Assembly (NCBI GenBank): GCA_017601345.1
Contig: JAFNIT010000011.1
Span: 1-41,006, forward strand
Direction of reading: 5' to 3'
DNA length: 41,006 nt
DNA from: Candidatus Brockarchaeota archaeon
GTDB taxonomy: Archaea; Thermoproteota; EX4484-205; JAAOZP01
Numbering within the stretch: the stretch's first letter is position 1; each line of letters opens with the position of its first letter. Under the pieces are notes generated by a model that was not told the origin of the DNA, searched no databases, and saw only the letters and a list, made by a program, of their open reading frames with translations. Positions 22,415 through 31,363 of this stretch are shown in pieces. The translations under genes and the position numbers were made by a program.

Positions 22415-23892
22415 GGCTTAACCCTCCTAAGCCAGCCTAAATCATTCTGATACAGGATGCGGATATCAGTAATGCCGAGCCTCAGCATTAAGAGACGTTC
22501 TAACCCTCCTCCCCAAGCTAGAACGGGATGCTCTATTCCGAGTGGTTTAGTGACCTCGGGTCTGAAAATACCCATTCCGCAGAGTTCGAGCCATCTTCCC
22601 GCTTGAGGAACATAAACAACAGAATTCATACTCGGCTCTGTGTAAGGGAAGTAGGAGGGCCAGAATTGAACCTTCTCCAACCCAAGTTTCTTATAGAACT
22701 GTGTGAGAACACCTTTCAAGTCTCTTAGAGTAACCCCCTCATCCATGATTATACCCTCTATCTGGTGGAATTCGGCAAGGCTTTTGAAAGAAATCCTCTC
22801 GTTTCTAAAAACCCTGTCGACACTGAAAACCTTTACGGGAGGATCCTTGTGTTCAGCCAAGTATTTCACTGAAACACACGTCGTATGCGTCCTCAACACA
22901 AGCTTCTTAGCAGCATCCTCAGACCATTTTCCACCCCAACCGGTTGAGCCGGTTTCCCAACCGTTCTCATGGGTCTTCTTCACTTTTTCTACGAGCTCTC
23001 TATCGTTCAGCTCAATGGATGAGGGGTTTGAAAGGTAGAAAGTGTCTTGCATCTCTCTAGCAGGATGGTCTTGGGGAGTAAAGAGCGCATCAAAATTCCA
23101 GAAGCATGATTCGATTATCGGACCCTTAACCTCCGTGAAGCCCATTTCCGTGAATATCTCCTTAACTTCTTTAATGAGCTCTGTTAGGGGGTGTAATCTA
23201 CCAGGGAACAGTGGCTCGACATCAGCCTTAACATCATAAGGCTTGAGCTCAACTCTCCTCCATTCGCCGCTTCTAATCAACTCCGGCGTCAATTGGGTTA
23301 CTGCAATCTTCAGCTCTACAGTCCTACCTGCCTCTGTTATTGAAACGAGCCTCTCAGCCCTCTCTGTGGTTTTCACTAAACCCCTGTTGATCAGAAGCCT
23401 AATGCCTTCAGCATCCAAGGTATTCTGCTCGATAAAACCCTGAGAGGAAACCCTCCTCAGAATCAACTCGTCTACGCCTTCTAGAGGCTCCTTCTCAACA
23501 ACTATATGGGGAACACCATTGAGAGACTGGATCACGCCCCAATTCTTCTTGCGCAACCAGCCTAGGGCTATCGTAAAGAAGGATTTGTCCGGGTATTTTT
23601 CACGCGCCTCATCTAGAGGGATCTTACCGCCCTTCTCAAGAACGATTTTTACAAGCCTCCTTTCAGGAAGGCCATGCTTGGAATGGTATTCGCCTTCAGG
23701 AGTAAGCTGAACATATTTCGTAACTTTAGAAGAGAGTTCGATAAGTCCTTTTCGGGAAAGTGAGGAGGAGGCGCTTGCCACAGATGATTCGCTAACCCTT
23801 AGCGAATTGCATATTTCATCGAAGCTTAGAGTTCTATTAGCCTTTCTCAACAAATCTAAGATTTCTAGTTCAAGCCTTGATTCGAGGCTCAC
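22405..23892 (-). CDS. pheS: Phenylalanine-tRNA ligase alpha subunit
   Basis: A 495-residue catalytic subunit. Residues 1-190 are tandem winged-helix domains that bind tRNA (LLRKANRTLSFDEICNSLRVSE is the first). The class II core shows motif 1 around FTEMGFTEVKGP, motif 2 in VKVFSVDRVFRNERISFKSL with the ATP-binding Arg, FQIEG-type FHQIEGIIMDEG, and motif 3 in GGGLERLLMLRLG. STGWGGKWSEDAA is an archaeal-type signature. The start is GTG 23892 preceded by GGTAGG. It is the first gene of the pheS-pheT operon and diverges from ade, 81 bp away. Confidence 0.96.
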   Translation of the reverse strand: MSLESRLELEILDLLRKANRTLSFDEICNSLRVSESSVASASSSLSRKGLIELSSKVTKYVQLTPEGEYHSKHGLPERRLVKIVLEKGGKIPLDEAREKYPDKSFFTIALGWLRKKNWGVIQSLNGVPHIVVEKEPLEGVDELILRRVSSQGFIEQNTLDAEGIRLLINRGLVKTTERAERLVSITEAGRTVELKIAVTQLTPELIRSGEWRRVELKPYDVKADVEPLFPGRLHPLTELIKEVKEIFTEMGFTEVKGPIIESCFWNFDALFTPQDHPAREMQDTFYLSNPSSIELNDRELVEKVKKTHENGWETGSTGWGGKWSEDAAKKLVLRTHTTCVSVKYLAEHKDPPVKVFSVDRVFRNERISFKSLAEFHQIEGIIMDEGVTLRDLKGVLTQFYKKLGLEKVQFWPSYFPYTEPSMNSVVYVPQAGRWLELCGMGIFRPEVTKPLGIEHPVLAWGGGLERLLMLRLGITDIRILYQNDLGWLRRVKPCL

Positions 23893-23973
23893 CCTACCAC
23901 ACCGTATCTACGTGTTTAAAACCGGTTTTTAAATCTGAAACCTTAATAATTCCGATAGAGCATTTACTTTTAG

Positions 23974-25752
23974 ATGTACTCTGGAGAGAGGCAAATCGAT
24001 AAGCTCGTTCTAACAGCCCTTGGGAAGGAAAAAGCAAGTCTAGTTGTTGAAAACGGTGTTCTCGTAAACGTTTTTACTGGAGAACTCGTTGAGAATACTG
24101 GAATAGCCGTAGCTGGCAACAGGATAGTCCTTATTGGGAAAACCAGTCATACGACAGGGGCAGACACTATAATTATTGATGCTAAGGGCAAGTATTTAGC
24201 ACCAGGGTTCTTAGACGGCCATGTCCATGTTGAGAGCTCAATGCTTACTGTAACCCAGTTTGCTAAAGCAGTCTTGCCTCACGGAACTACGTCGGTATTC
24301 ATAGATCCTCACGAGATAGCTAATGTAATGGGTATTGACGGAGTTAGAATCATGCATGACGAGGGTTTAAAACTACCATTGAAAGTCTACGTTTCAATAC
24401 CTAGTTGCGTACCAGCTACGGGGCCGGATTTTGAAACAGCAGGTTCGGAGATAGGAGTTAAAGAGGCTGAAGAAGGTTTTCTTCTCAGAAATGCAATCGC
24501 CCTCGGAGAGGTAATGAATTACCCAGGGGTATTATCTCTAGACCCTAAGATGATCGGGGAGATAAGGGTAGCTTTGAAGAATCATAAAGTCGTTGAAGGA
24601 CATTTCTACGGCAACCTTGAAGAAGAGTTGAACGCGTACGTTGCAACTGGAATATCCTCAGACCACGAGTCTATTACGATGGAAGCAGGCCTTGCAAAAC
24701 TTAGACTAGGTATGCATGTTATGGTAAGAGAAGGGTCTGCGTGGAAGGATGTTAAGGATGTTATTAGAATAGTTACTGAGAAAAAAGTCGACCATAGAAG
24801 GGTCTGCTTAGTTACGGACGATAGGGAGCCTAGCGATATTTTGAGAGAAGGACACGTAGACCATGTCGTTAGAAGAGTTATTGAAGAGGGTGTTGATCCC
24901 ATTAAGGCAATTCAAATGGCAACTTTAAACACTGCAGAACATTTCAAAGTAGATTTTGACATAGGCTCCTTAGCACCAGGTAGAATCGCTGACATATTAA
25001 TATTAAACAACCTGGAGAAGATTGAGATTGAAAAAGTTATAGCAAATGGGATGGTTGTAGCAGAAAATTATAGAATTCTAATCGAAGTCCCAGACTATCA
25101 TTATCCAGAGAACGTGAGGAAAACTGTCAGACTCCACAAGAAGCTCGATGAGAACGATTTCAAGATAAGGGTTGAAGGCGAGGGGAGGTTTAAGGTAAGG
25201 GCAATAGAGGTTTTTGAAGACAAGACTCTGACTAAAAGCACCACGGTTGGAATTGAGAGTAAGAAGGGATTCTTGGAAGCAGACCCTGAGAAAGACTTGT
25301 CTAAAGTAGCGGTAGTTGAGAGGCATAAGGCTTCGGGGAACATTGGATTAGGCTTTGTTAAAGGCTTCGGTTTTAAAAATGGTGCAGTAGCCTCGACGGT
25401 AGCTCATGACAGTCATAATCTTCTAATAGTCGGTACGAACGATAGGGATATGGCTTATGCCGGAAACGTATTATCCGAAGTTGGTGGAGGGATGGTTGCA
25501 GTTAAAAACAATACTATTATGGCTCTCGTGGAGCTGCCGATAGCCGGCTTAATGTCAGATAGGCCGGTTGAAGAAGTCGCAGAAAAAGTCGACAGGCTTT
25601 TAGAAGCGTTTAAGCAACTCGGCTGCAGGCTTAAGAGGCCTTTTATGACGATGTCACTCTTAGCCCTTCCCGTAATGCCCGAATTAAGAATAACAGACAA
25701 GGGGCTTATCGACACAATCAACTTCAAAAAGGTAAACCTGATAGTTGAATAG
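23974..25752 (+). CDS. ade: Adenine deaminase
   Basis: A 592-residue metal-dependent amidohydrolase that converts adenine to hypoxanthine plus ammonia in purine salvage. The metal-binding HVHVESS (83-89) follows APGFLDG. Then come VFIDPHEIANVMG, GEVMNYPGVLS, VVEGHFYG, GISSDHES and CLVTDDREP. The C-terminal adenine deaminase domain is complete, with GGGMVAV. Length equals the family norm of 570-600. It has its own promoter region, divergent from pheS, and is followed after 19 bp by an unknown helical gene on the same strand. Confidence 0.96.
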   Translation: MYSGERQIDKLVLTALGKEKASLVVENGVLVNVFTGELVENTGIAVAGNRIVLIGKTSHTTGADTIIIDAKGKYLAPGFLDGHVHVESSMLTVTQFAKAVLPHGTTSVFIDPHEIANVMGIDGVRIMHDEGLKLPLKVYVSIPSCVPATGPDFETAGSEIGVKEAEEGFLLRNAIALGEVMNYPGVLSLDPKMIGEIRVALKNHKVVEGHFYGNLEEELNAYVATGISSDHESITMEAGLAKLRLGMHVMVREGSAWKDVKDVIRIVTEKKVDHRRVCLVTDDREPSDILREGHVDHVVRRVIEEGVDPIKAIQMATLNTAEHFKVDFDIGSLAPGRIADILILNNLEKIEIEKVIANGMVVAENYRILIEVPDYHYPENVRKTVRLHKKLDENDFKIRVEGEGRFKVRAIEVFEDKTLTKSTTVGIESKKGFLEADPEKDLSKVAVVERHKASGNIGLGFVKGFGFKNGAVASTVAHDSHNLLIVGTNDRDMAYAGNVLSEVGGGMVAVKNNTIMALVELPIAGLMSDRPVEEVAEKVDRLLEAFKQLGCRLKRPFMTMSLLALPVMPELRITDKGLIDTINFKKVNLIVE

Positions 25753-25771
25753 CCAATGTTTTTAAAGAGCT

Positions 25772-26836
25772 GTGAGAGGGTTTCCAACGTTGGGCAAACT
25801 CTCGCTTGCATGGTTAATTCCAGCATCCCGTAAGATAGACGAGTTTACGAACAGCGAGTTAAAGAGATTTTACAATGAGGCTTTTAAGAAAGGCTTTATT
25901 GATAGAAAAGAGGCTGCTGCTGAGCTTGAGAAGGCTTTGAAGCATAAGACGGATTTCGTGACTGCTTTGAAAATAACCATACCAATAAACTGGAGGAGCA
26001 GCGTCTCCTACAGGTTTTGGAAGAGCAGAGGCAAGAAGCCAGGTTTCTCAACGATAATTGAAACGCTTAGAGATAGGAGGATGTACGAGCTTGCTACGAC
26101 TTTCGCAATAGCCTTGAAATCAGGGGACATAAGGGACGAGGCTTTCGATGAGAAAGACCGTTTAAAGCCTGAAGAATATGAGTTTAAGATAAGGGTTGCA
26201 GACAATCTTGAGAAACTTGTTAACGAGAGAGTGAAGAAAATACACCGCGAGGGGTTCGCTGAGAAATACTTCAAGGGTAGGGAGGAGGTTTTCAACTTCG
26301 AGCTAAAAGACCTTGAATACTCGGAAATGTTTAGAAATAGAGAATACGATAAAATACTCTCCTCCTATAATGACCTTAAGAATGCTTGGCACGGTAAAAC
26401 TGCTGGAATAGGAGAGAGGGTTGTTTCTCTTACGCTTTTTGAAGCAGCTCTTCTGGACGAGGAGCCAGAAGCTTGCGAAGCAATAATAAGATACGAGTGG
26501 GCGATTACGAACGTTTGGATGTGGAGCGATGAGCTGAAGGACCTTTTAAACGATCTTAAAGATGGAAGTATAAATATGCTTCTCGTAGAATGCTTGAAAA
26601 GAGGTCTTAAGAATGTAGATGAAAACTCGGTGTTAGGCTTTATAGCTAGGAATCCTAATGTTTTAGATGAACCTGTTCAAGAATATATTGAGTTAACCAG
26701 GGAAACAGGAGAGAAGTTAAAGCTCTATCCTTGGATAAACTTTAAGGATTATGTGGAGGGGTCCGGAATAGTCTTCTCGAAACTTGAGGAAAGGAAGAAA
26801 AAACTTTTGAAAGCGGTTGAGTCCTCCACGCTTTAA
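25772..26836 (+). CDS. Helical protein of unknown function
   Basis: A 354-residue soluble protein rich in Lys, Glu and aromatic residues, apparently all alpha, without any motif I recognise. Noticeable stretches are WRSSVSYRFWKSRGKKPGF, a repeated RREYDKILSSYND-like charged region and WAITNVWMWSDELKDLL. No metal site, nucleotide loop, signal or membrane helix is seen. The GTG start at 25772 is 19 bp after ade, and TTG 25790 is an alternative. Spacing suggests co-transcription with ade, but no functional link to purine salvage can be read from the sequence. Confidence 0.6.
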   Translation: MRGFPTLGKLSLAWLIPASRKIDEFTNSELKRFYNEAFKKGFIDRKEAAAELEKALKHKTDFVTALKITIPINWRSSVSYRFWKSRGKKPGFSTIIETLRDRRMYELATTFAIALKSGDIRDEAFDEKDRLKPEEYEFKIRVADNLEKLVNERVKKIHREGFAEKYFKGREEVFNFELKDLEYSEMFRNREYDKILSSYNDLKNAWHGKTAGIGERVVSLTLFEAALLDEEPEACEAIIRYEWAITNVWMWSDELKDLLNDLKDGSINMLLVECLKRGLKNVDENSVLGFIARNPNVLDEPVQEYIELTRETGEKLKLYPWINFKDYVEGSGIVFSKLEERKKKLLKAVESSTL

Positions 26837-26939
26837 TCTCTTTCAATCTTTTTATTGATGGGTTCGAAGAAGCTTAGCCGTGTTCAAAAGCCTTAAAACA
26901 TTGTTTTTCAGAAAACACAGTGCAAGCGTGTAGTGCAGG

Positions 26940-28160
26940 ATGAATCGGGTCCGGGCAAGCAGCATCACCCTAATTCTAGCCACAATCTTATCGATAATCA
27001 TAATATTATTAAGCAACATGAGTTTTAAAACGCCGGAGGCGGCTGGAGATTGGAAAGTATACTACTATAAACTTAAAATAATTTTTACTAATAATGGTTC
27101 GAGCGATTACAGTTTTAGCCTAGAAGACAGGTTGTTCTTCATTTTTCAAAACACTTCCACCCAGCAAGTCCTTATTCTTGAAGTAAATCCTAGAATTAAG
27201 ACCGTTCATAGAGATGTTGATGGTAATTTATGGGCAGAACTCGACTTCCCCGAAAAAATAAGCCCAGGGGAAAAAATAACTGCAAGCATTATTGTTAAAG
27301 TGAACTTGACGCTTAGAAGCCTTCCTAAAATCTCCGTAGATTCTTCAGGGAGTATTTTTGAAATTCCGATGGAACTGTCGAATTACACCCTATCCAGCGG
27401 AGTATGGGTGTATGATAGTATGAGTTTAAAGTATATAGCTGATCTTGCTGCTCAAGTAAAAGGTAATGATACGAATGTACTTAGAATAATTTCCAAAATG
27501 GTTAGGTTTATAGGTGATAGAGTAGAATACCCCTATGGTGAGGAGCTAAGGCCGCCTCAGTACCCCAATCAAACATTACCAAGCCCAGAGTTAAGAGGGA
27601 AAGGTGATTGCGACGACCAGTCTGCGCTGTTAATAACTATGCTGAGGTCTGTTGGAATACCCTCTTATCTACAGACTGGTGGAATAGTTTCAAAAGATTA
27701 CAGCACCGCAGGAAGCACTTGGAACGGGCACCTGTACATTTTCTCAAGGGGGGTTGGTTGGCATGGGTGGGTTGAAGCATATGTGCCGCCCTGGGGCTGG
27801 CTCCCTGTTGACATGACTTACGGATATTCCCCGGATGAGCCGCTGTATTCAATAAGCAGATCCGCCTCCGCCAGGGAGCTTATTCTAGAATCTGAAAAGT
27901 ATTCCAGCATAGATTTCGTGGCGGAAACTAGAAGAATGGAAGAAAAAGTGAAAAATAGCGGTATTTACATATACTTGGATGAGGAGATTTCGAAAACGTT
28001 TCCATCTGGCAGTTACGGAGCAGCGGGTTTTTTAGCCTTGTTAATACTTGTGCTTGCCGCATCCCTGCTAATGCTCCTGACCTTCAGGCTTTTAAAAGAA
28101 ATTAAGGGGAAGCAGCAAAATACGAAATACGATACTCTTTTTGACGATTCTAATCCCTGA
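26940..28160 (+). CDS. Membrane-anchored extracellular transglutaminase-like protease-fold protein
   Basis: A 406-residue protein with an N-terminal signal or anchor helix (9-28), an extracellular beta domain and a transglutaminase-core domain. The Cys-His-Asp triad is visible as GKGDCDDQS (Cys224), GWHGWVEAYVP (His275) and LPVDMTYG (Asp291). A C-terminal transmembrane helix (about 358-380) is followed by a basic tail. TGase-core proteins in archaea are thought to be thiol peptidases or crosslinkers at the cell surface. The neighbouring small membrane genes at 28231-28668 may belong to the same surface theme. Confidence 0.83.
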   Translation: MNRVRASSITLILATILSIIIILLSNMSFKTPEAAGDWKVYYYKLKIIFTNNGSSDYSFSLEDRLFFIFQNTSTQQVLILEVNPRIKTVHRDVDGNLWAELDFPEKISPGEKITASIIVKVNLTLRSLPKISVDSSGSIFEIPMELSNYTLSSGVWVYDSMSLKYIADLAAQVKGNDTNVLRIISKMVRFIGDRVEYPYGEELRPPQYPNQTLPSPELRGKGDCDDQSALLITMLRSVGIPSYLQTGGIVSKDYSTAGSTWNGHLYIFSRGVGWHGWVEAYVPPWGWLPVDMTYGYSPDEPLYSISRSASARELILESEKYSSIDFVAETRRMEEKVKNSGIYIYLDEEISKTFPSGSYGAAGFLALLILVLAASLLMLLTFRLLKEIKGKQQNTKYDTLFDDSNP

Positions 28161-28193
28161 TGCAACGAATTGAAGGAGTGCTGCAACAAAAGG

Positions 28194-28205
28194 ATAAATT
28201 TAAAT
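28194..28205 (+). promoter_or_regulatory. TATA box of the 28231 small membrane gene
   Basis: ATAAATTTAAAT, centred about 30 nt before the TTG at 28231. It is one of the most consensus-like boxes in the window and supports that TTG as a genuine start of a short gene. Confidence 0.5.
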
Positions 28206-28230
28206 TCTACGTTGAAACATACTTCTACTG

Positions 28231-28461
28231 TTGCACAGAAAATCGGAGCTGGCGAGCATAATCCTCGTCGTAGGAGCGATATTCGGAGGAATATTGTTGT
28301 TTAAGGAGAGTTTCTACATTATTTCTTTAACAGTTTTCTCGGCAACGATGATAACTGGATACCTCCTGATCAACTCTAGGAGAAGGAATTCTCTTAAGAA
28401 TTCTTCCAAAAAGCCTCAAAAGGAGAATAAACCCGGTCCAGATAAGGATATCGATAACTAA
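28231..28461 (+). CDS. Small two-helix membrane protein
   Basis: A 76-residue protein with two hydrophobic helices (ASIILVVGAIFGGILLF and IISLTVFSATMITGYLLI) and a basic, lysine-rich cytoplasmic tail. TTG start with a good TATA box upstream. The last 135 bp overlap the convergent gene 28327-28668; the overlap covers the tail of this ORF and the last membrane helix of the other. No family recognised. Coding status is likely but not certain. Confidence 0.5.
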   Translation: MHRKSELASIILVVGAIFGGILLFKESFYIISLTVFSATMITGYLLINSRRRNSLKNSSKKPQKENKPGPDKDIDN

Positions 28462-28668
28462 GAACAACGGGATTATCTTAATCTCCACGTATTTCGCAGC
28501 CTCAATATCTATGACTTGTACTAAGAATGGAAACGGAAGCCCGTTCTTAACGTAATGGTATTGTTGGGAAGAGTTGTAGATGCCAATCAGCCCAGTTGCA
28601 AGCGTCAAAAAAATAGCTTTCACTAATGTTGGAAGCATCCTGTAAAGCTCTTTTAGGTGCCTTTTCAA
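28327..28668 (-). CDS. Small membrane protein of a GFPFP-type family
   Basis: A 113-residue protein with an N-terminal hydrophobic helix (TLVKAIFLTLATGLIGIY), a loop with HYVKNGLPFPFL and a second helix (LVIDILIWTGFILLLRLF). The loop plus VIDILIW pattern occurs in small uncharacterised membrane proteins of archaea and bacteria. TTG 28668 is the start, with ATG 28638 as alternative. It shares a divergent promoter gap with the PPP phosphatase gene. Its 3' third is antisense to the ORF at 28231-28461. Confidence 0.55.
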   Translation of the reverse strand: MKRHLKELYRMLPTLVKAIFLTLATGLIGIYNSSQQYHYVKNGLPFPFLVQVIDIEAAKYVEIKIIPLFLVIDILIWTGFILLLRLFGRILKRIPSPRVDQEVSSYHRCRENC

Positions 28669-28689
28669 GGCACTAAGCCAGCTACAGGC

Positions 28690-28703
28690 AAGGATATTAA
28701 TTT
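28690..28703. promoter_or_regulatory. Shared bidirectional TATA-like element
   Basis: GATATTAATTTTA holds a near-palindromic AT core, centred about 27 nt from the ATG at 28723 on the plus strand and about 28 nt from the TTG at 28668 on the minus strand. One element could therefore direct leaderless transcripts of both divergent genes. Confidence 0.4.
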
Positions 28704-28722
28704 TACTGGCTGCTTTAGAACT

Positions 28723-29571
28723 ATGGAAATGGATCTGGAGGAAGCATTAGAGAAGTTCGATAAACTTGGTAAAGAAGAAACCATAAATCTTTGCGAAGAA
28801 ACCTATGAGATCCTGCGAAAAGAGCCCCCGCTCCTAAGACTGGGTTTTGAAAAGATCCTGGTAGTTGGGGACCTTCATGGGGACTTAGAGTCTTGCGTCA
28901 ATGCTCTGACATATTTAGATAAGTTTGAAGAAGCAGGAATAGTTTTCTTGGGCGACTATGTTGATAGAGGCCCCTATCAGAGTGGTGTAATAAACCTGCT
29001 TTTAAACATGAAGAAAAACAATCCCGAGAAAATATTTATCTTAAGAGGGAATCATGAAACCCCTTCCATGAATTTTTCTTACGGTTTCCTGAATCTTCTC
29101 ATAAGAAGGTTTGGTAAAGAGTATGAAGAGGTCTATGATGCATACCTTAGGGTTTTCTCAGAAATGCCTTTTACAGCATTGTTCAAAAATAGCGTGATAC
29201 TGGTGCACGGAGGGCTAGCAAGGAGAGTCAGGAAGATCCAAGATCTTGAGGAAGCAGGTAAGGGGGAAGTCGAGCCCGAGGACCCTCGGATTTTCGAAAC
29301 TGTTTGGAACGATCCTTCAGAGGATATTGAAGATTTTTCTCCAAACCCTAGAGGGCCGGGAATATATTTCTTTGGGAAAAATGCTCTTCAAAGCTTTTTA
29401 AGGGAGAACGGTCTGAAGATGATGGTAAGAAGCCATGAGCCCGTAGCCGGTGGCTACAGGATACTTCTCCAAGGAAGCCTGATAACTGTCTTCTCATGCA
29501 GATTCTACGGTATAGAGCCTGCTGCCCTAGACTTGAGAAATGAAGAATACTCTTTCATAAGCCTACACTAG
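28723..29571 (+). CDS. PPP-family serine/threonine protein phosphatase
   Basis: About 282 residues with the full PPP signature: LVVGDLHGDLES, FLGDYVDRGPYQ, LRGNHETPSM, LVHGGLARR, and RSHEPVAGGY near the end. These give the two-metal site of PP1/PP2A-like phosphatases, which remove phosphate from Ser/Thr in archaeal proteins. I choose ATG 28723 because the shared TATA-like element is 27 nt upstream; a longer reading to 28657 would run into the divergent gene. Only kinase-independent context is visible; the tRNA-binding gene follows 51 bp downstream. Confidence 0.92.
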   Translation: MEMDLEEALEKFDKLGKEETINLCEETYEILRKEPPLLRLGFEKILVVGDLHGDLESCVNALTYLDKFEEAGIVFLGDYVDRGPYQSGVINLLLNMKKNNPEKIFILRGNHETPSMNFSYGFLNLLIRRFGKEYEEVYDAYLRVFSEMPFTALFKNSVILVHGGLARRVRKIQDLEEAGKGEVEPEDPRIFETVWNDPSEDIEDFSPNPRGPGIYFFGKNALQSFLRENGLKMMVRSHEPVAGGYRILLQGSLITVFSCRFYGIEPAALDLRNEEYSFISLH

Positions 29572-29622
29572 TATTTTTTCAAGAGCTAGCTTTATAAGTA
29601 TGTTTAGAAACACGGTTCCGAA

Positions 29623-29958
29623 ATGAGCTCCGAAATAAGTATGGAAGACTTTAAGAGGGTGAAGATGGTCGTAGGAACAATAGTATCCGCGGAGAGGGTT
29701 AAGGGTTCTGAGAAACTGCTTAAGCTCCAAGTAAGCCTAGGCAATAATGTTGTGAAACAGTCTGTAGCAGGCTTGGGACCATATTATGATCCTGATCAAT
29801 TGATTGGAAAACAGTATGTCTTCGTCACGAATCTTAAGCCTGCTGTCTTGATGGGGCAAGTTTCAGAAGTAATGATACTCGCAGCAGTTGAAGACAAGAA
29901 CAAGGTCTCATTAATATGTCCAGACAGCAAGATTTCAGACGGTGCTCCCATAACTTAG
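29623..29958 (+). CDS. Stand-alone tRNA-binding OB-fold protein (MetG beta-like/EMAP domain)
   Basis: A 111-residue protein that is a complete tRNA-binding OB domain: MEDFKRVKMVVGTIVSAERV, then KLLKLQVSLG, QSVAGLGPYYDP and VFVTNLKPAVLMGQVSEVMILAA. It corresponds to the C-terminal domain of methionyl-tRNA synthetase and to CsaA/Trbp111-type proteins. In many archaea this domain is encoded apart from MetG and associates with it. It lies beside sua5, 1 bp from its convergent stop, which fits a tRNA-related role. Confidence 0.9.
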   Translation: MSSEISMEDFKRVKMVVGTIVSAERVKGSEKLLKLQVSLGNNVVKQSVAGLGPYYDPDQLIGKQYVFVTNLKPAVLMGQVSEVMILAAVEDKNKVSLICPDSKISDGAPIT

Positions 29959-29959
29959 G

Positions 29960-31012
29960 CTAGGCCTTCAATATACGATACCCCGCGGCTTTTCTAAGTC
30001 TGTTTTGTATAGCCATCCCTATACCCTCTTCTGGAAAACCTTCAGCGATGATAATGTCCGGGTTTCTCCTATCCAAATTCCTAAGCGCTGAAAAAAGCCT
30101 CTTAGCAACTAGGTCAAGCCTACTGCGAGGAGCAAGAACCTCCATCAGAACTTGATTCGGAAGCATTCTCGCAGTTTCCTCGGAGACAATACAGCCTACC
30201 TTTAAACCAGATTTTAAATACCCCAAGGCTGTTTCAACAATCTTCTCCAAAACCTTATCGTATGCCCCCTCGACTACAACCATCTCAGCCTTAGGAGCGT
30301 AATGCCTGTACTTCATGCCCGGAGAAGCCGGTGTCCCCTGGAAGCTACCGGCAAGAATCGAAGGATGCACCTCAATATCACTCAAGTAGTTTCTAAGAGT
30401 CTCGATGGGAATCGGGCCGGGCCTAAGTATGACCGACATGCTCTCAGTAACATGGATAACTGTAGATTCTACTCCTATGAAGGTTTCACCAGCGTCGATT
30501 ATCATATCGATAGCGCCATTCAAATCCTCATACACGTCTCTAGCGTTTGTTGGACTGGGCCTTCCTGAAAGATTTGCACTGGGAGCGGCTATTGGAGAAC
30601 CCAAATGCTTGATTAAGCCAAGGGCCACGTTATGGGCGGGCATTCTCACAGCGACCGTATCTAATCCAGCGGAAACTACAGCAGGAACCTTTTGAGACCT
30701 GGGGACAACAATCGTCAATGGACCCGGCCAGAGGTCTTTTATCAGTCTTTCAACCCTCTTCGGTATACTGGTTGAAACCTCTTTCAACATATCCATATTG
30801 GAAATATGGACTATTAAGGGATTGTCTGGAGGTCTCTTCTTAGCCTTGAATATCTTAAGGACAGCTTCCTCGTTGAAAGCATCAGCCCCCAAGCCGTATA
30901 CGGTCTCTGTGGGAAAAGCGACTAATCCTCCTGATTTTAACACTGACGCAGCCTTCTCTAAAACGCCTTTAGAAGGATTATGCTTATCCGTCTTCAGAAT
31001 CCTCGTCAACAA
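29960..31012 (-). CDS. sua5: L-threonylcarbamoyladenylate synthase (two-domain Sua5)
   Basis: A 350-residue enzyme making threonylcarbamoyl-AMP from Thr, bicarbonate and ATP, for t6A37 in ANN-decoding tRNAs. The YrdC domain shows GGLVAFPTETVYGLGADAFN, the KxR motif KAKKRPPDNPL, PSANLSGRPSPT and VIHVTESMSVILRPG. The linker SPGMKYRHYAPKAE is the Sua5-specific motif, followed by the C-terminal Rossmann-like domain. Start is TTG 31012 or the next TTG. Partners Kae1, Bud32, Cgi121 and Pcc1 are not in the window. Confidence 0.95.
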   Translation of the reverse strand: MLTRILKTDKHNPSKGVLEKAASVLKSGGLVAFPTETVYGLGADAFNEEAVLKIFKAKKRPPDNPLIVHISNMDMLKEVSTSIPKRVERLIKDLWPGPLTIVVPRSQKVPAVVSAGLDTVAVRMPAHNVALGLIKHLGSPIAAPSANLSGRPSPTNARDVYEDLNGAIDMIIDAGETFIGVESTVIHVTESMSVILRPGPIPIETLRNYLSDIEVHPSILAGSFQGTPASPGMKYRHYAPKAEMVVVEGAYDKVLEKIVETALGYLKSGLKVGCIVSEETARMLPNQVLMEVLAPRSRLDLVAKRLFSALRNLDRRNPDIIIAEGFPEEGIGMAIQNRLRKAAGYRILKA

Positions 31013-31108
31013 TCAGCAATATTGAAACCACCTAACTGTTTAATAATGTTTATCCAACAAGTTCCCAAGGAGGATGCTTGGTATCGTTTTTAGAAAATAA
31101 GGTTTAGG

Positions 31109-31115
31109 TTTAAAT
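31109..31115 (+). promoter_or_regulatory. TATA box of the sulfur-carrier/ttuA operon
   Basis: TTTAAAT centred 41 nt before ATG 31153, placing the transcription start near 31137, inside the palindrome at 31121-31140. Confidence 0.5.
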
Positions 31116-31120
31116 GTAGC

Positions 31121-31140
31121 CTTACGTCAAAAAACGTAAG
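31121..31140. promoter_or_regulatory. Perfect inverted repeat at the transcription start of the sulfur-carrier gene
   Basis: CTTACGT, six-base spacer, ACGTAAG: two perfect 7-bp arms between the TATA box and the ATG at 31153. Placed across the predicted transcription start, it looks like a repressor operator, although an mRNA hairpin is also possible. Confidence 0.45.
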
Positions 31141-31152
31141 CGGCGTTACTAT

Positions 31153-31359
31153 ATGAAGATTAAAGTGTTCGTACAGAGGGTTGGTGAAACGAAGCTCATC
31201 GACTTAGAGGAAAACAGCAGAATTGGAGACCTACTTAAATCCCTAGGAATAAGCCCTTCTGAAATAGTCCCAGTTAAGAATGGAGTTATCGTAACGGAGA
31301 GGGAGATACTACGGGATGGCGATGAGGTTAAGCTTCTGAGCGTTGTTTCAGGCGGATAA
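31153..31359 (+). CDS. Ubiquitin-like sulfur carrier (MoaD/ThiS/SAMP-type)
   Basis: A 68-residue beta-grasp protein ending in the diglycine VVSGG, which is the site of adenylation and thiocarboxylation. The motif VPVKNGVIVTEREILRDGDEVKLL is typical of ThiS/MoaD/SAMP2 proteins. It is 4 bp upstream of the ttuA/ncs6 gene, so it most likely donates sulfur for 2-thiouridine in tRNA, as TtuB or SAMP2 does. The E1-like activating enzyme (UbaA/MoeB) is not in the window. Confidence 0.92.
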   Translation: MKIKVFVQRVGETKLIDLEENSRIGDLLKSLGISPSEIVPVKNGVIVTEREILRDGDEVKLLSVVSGG

Positions 31360-31363
31360 AAAA

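Noticed and set aside
31343-31363. TTG start seven codons upstream for ttuA
   Set aside because: It would overlap the sulfur-carrier gene; ATG 31364 starts exactly at the first zinc-finger segment.
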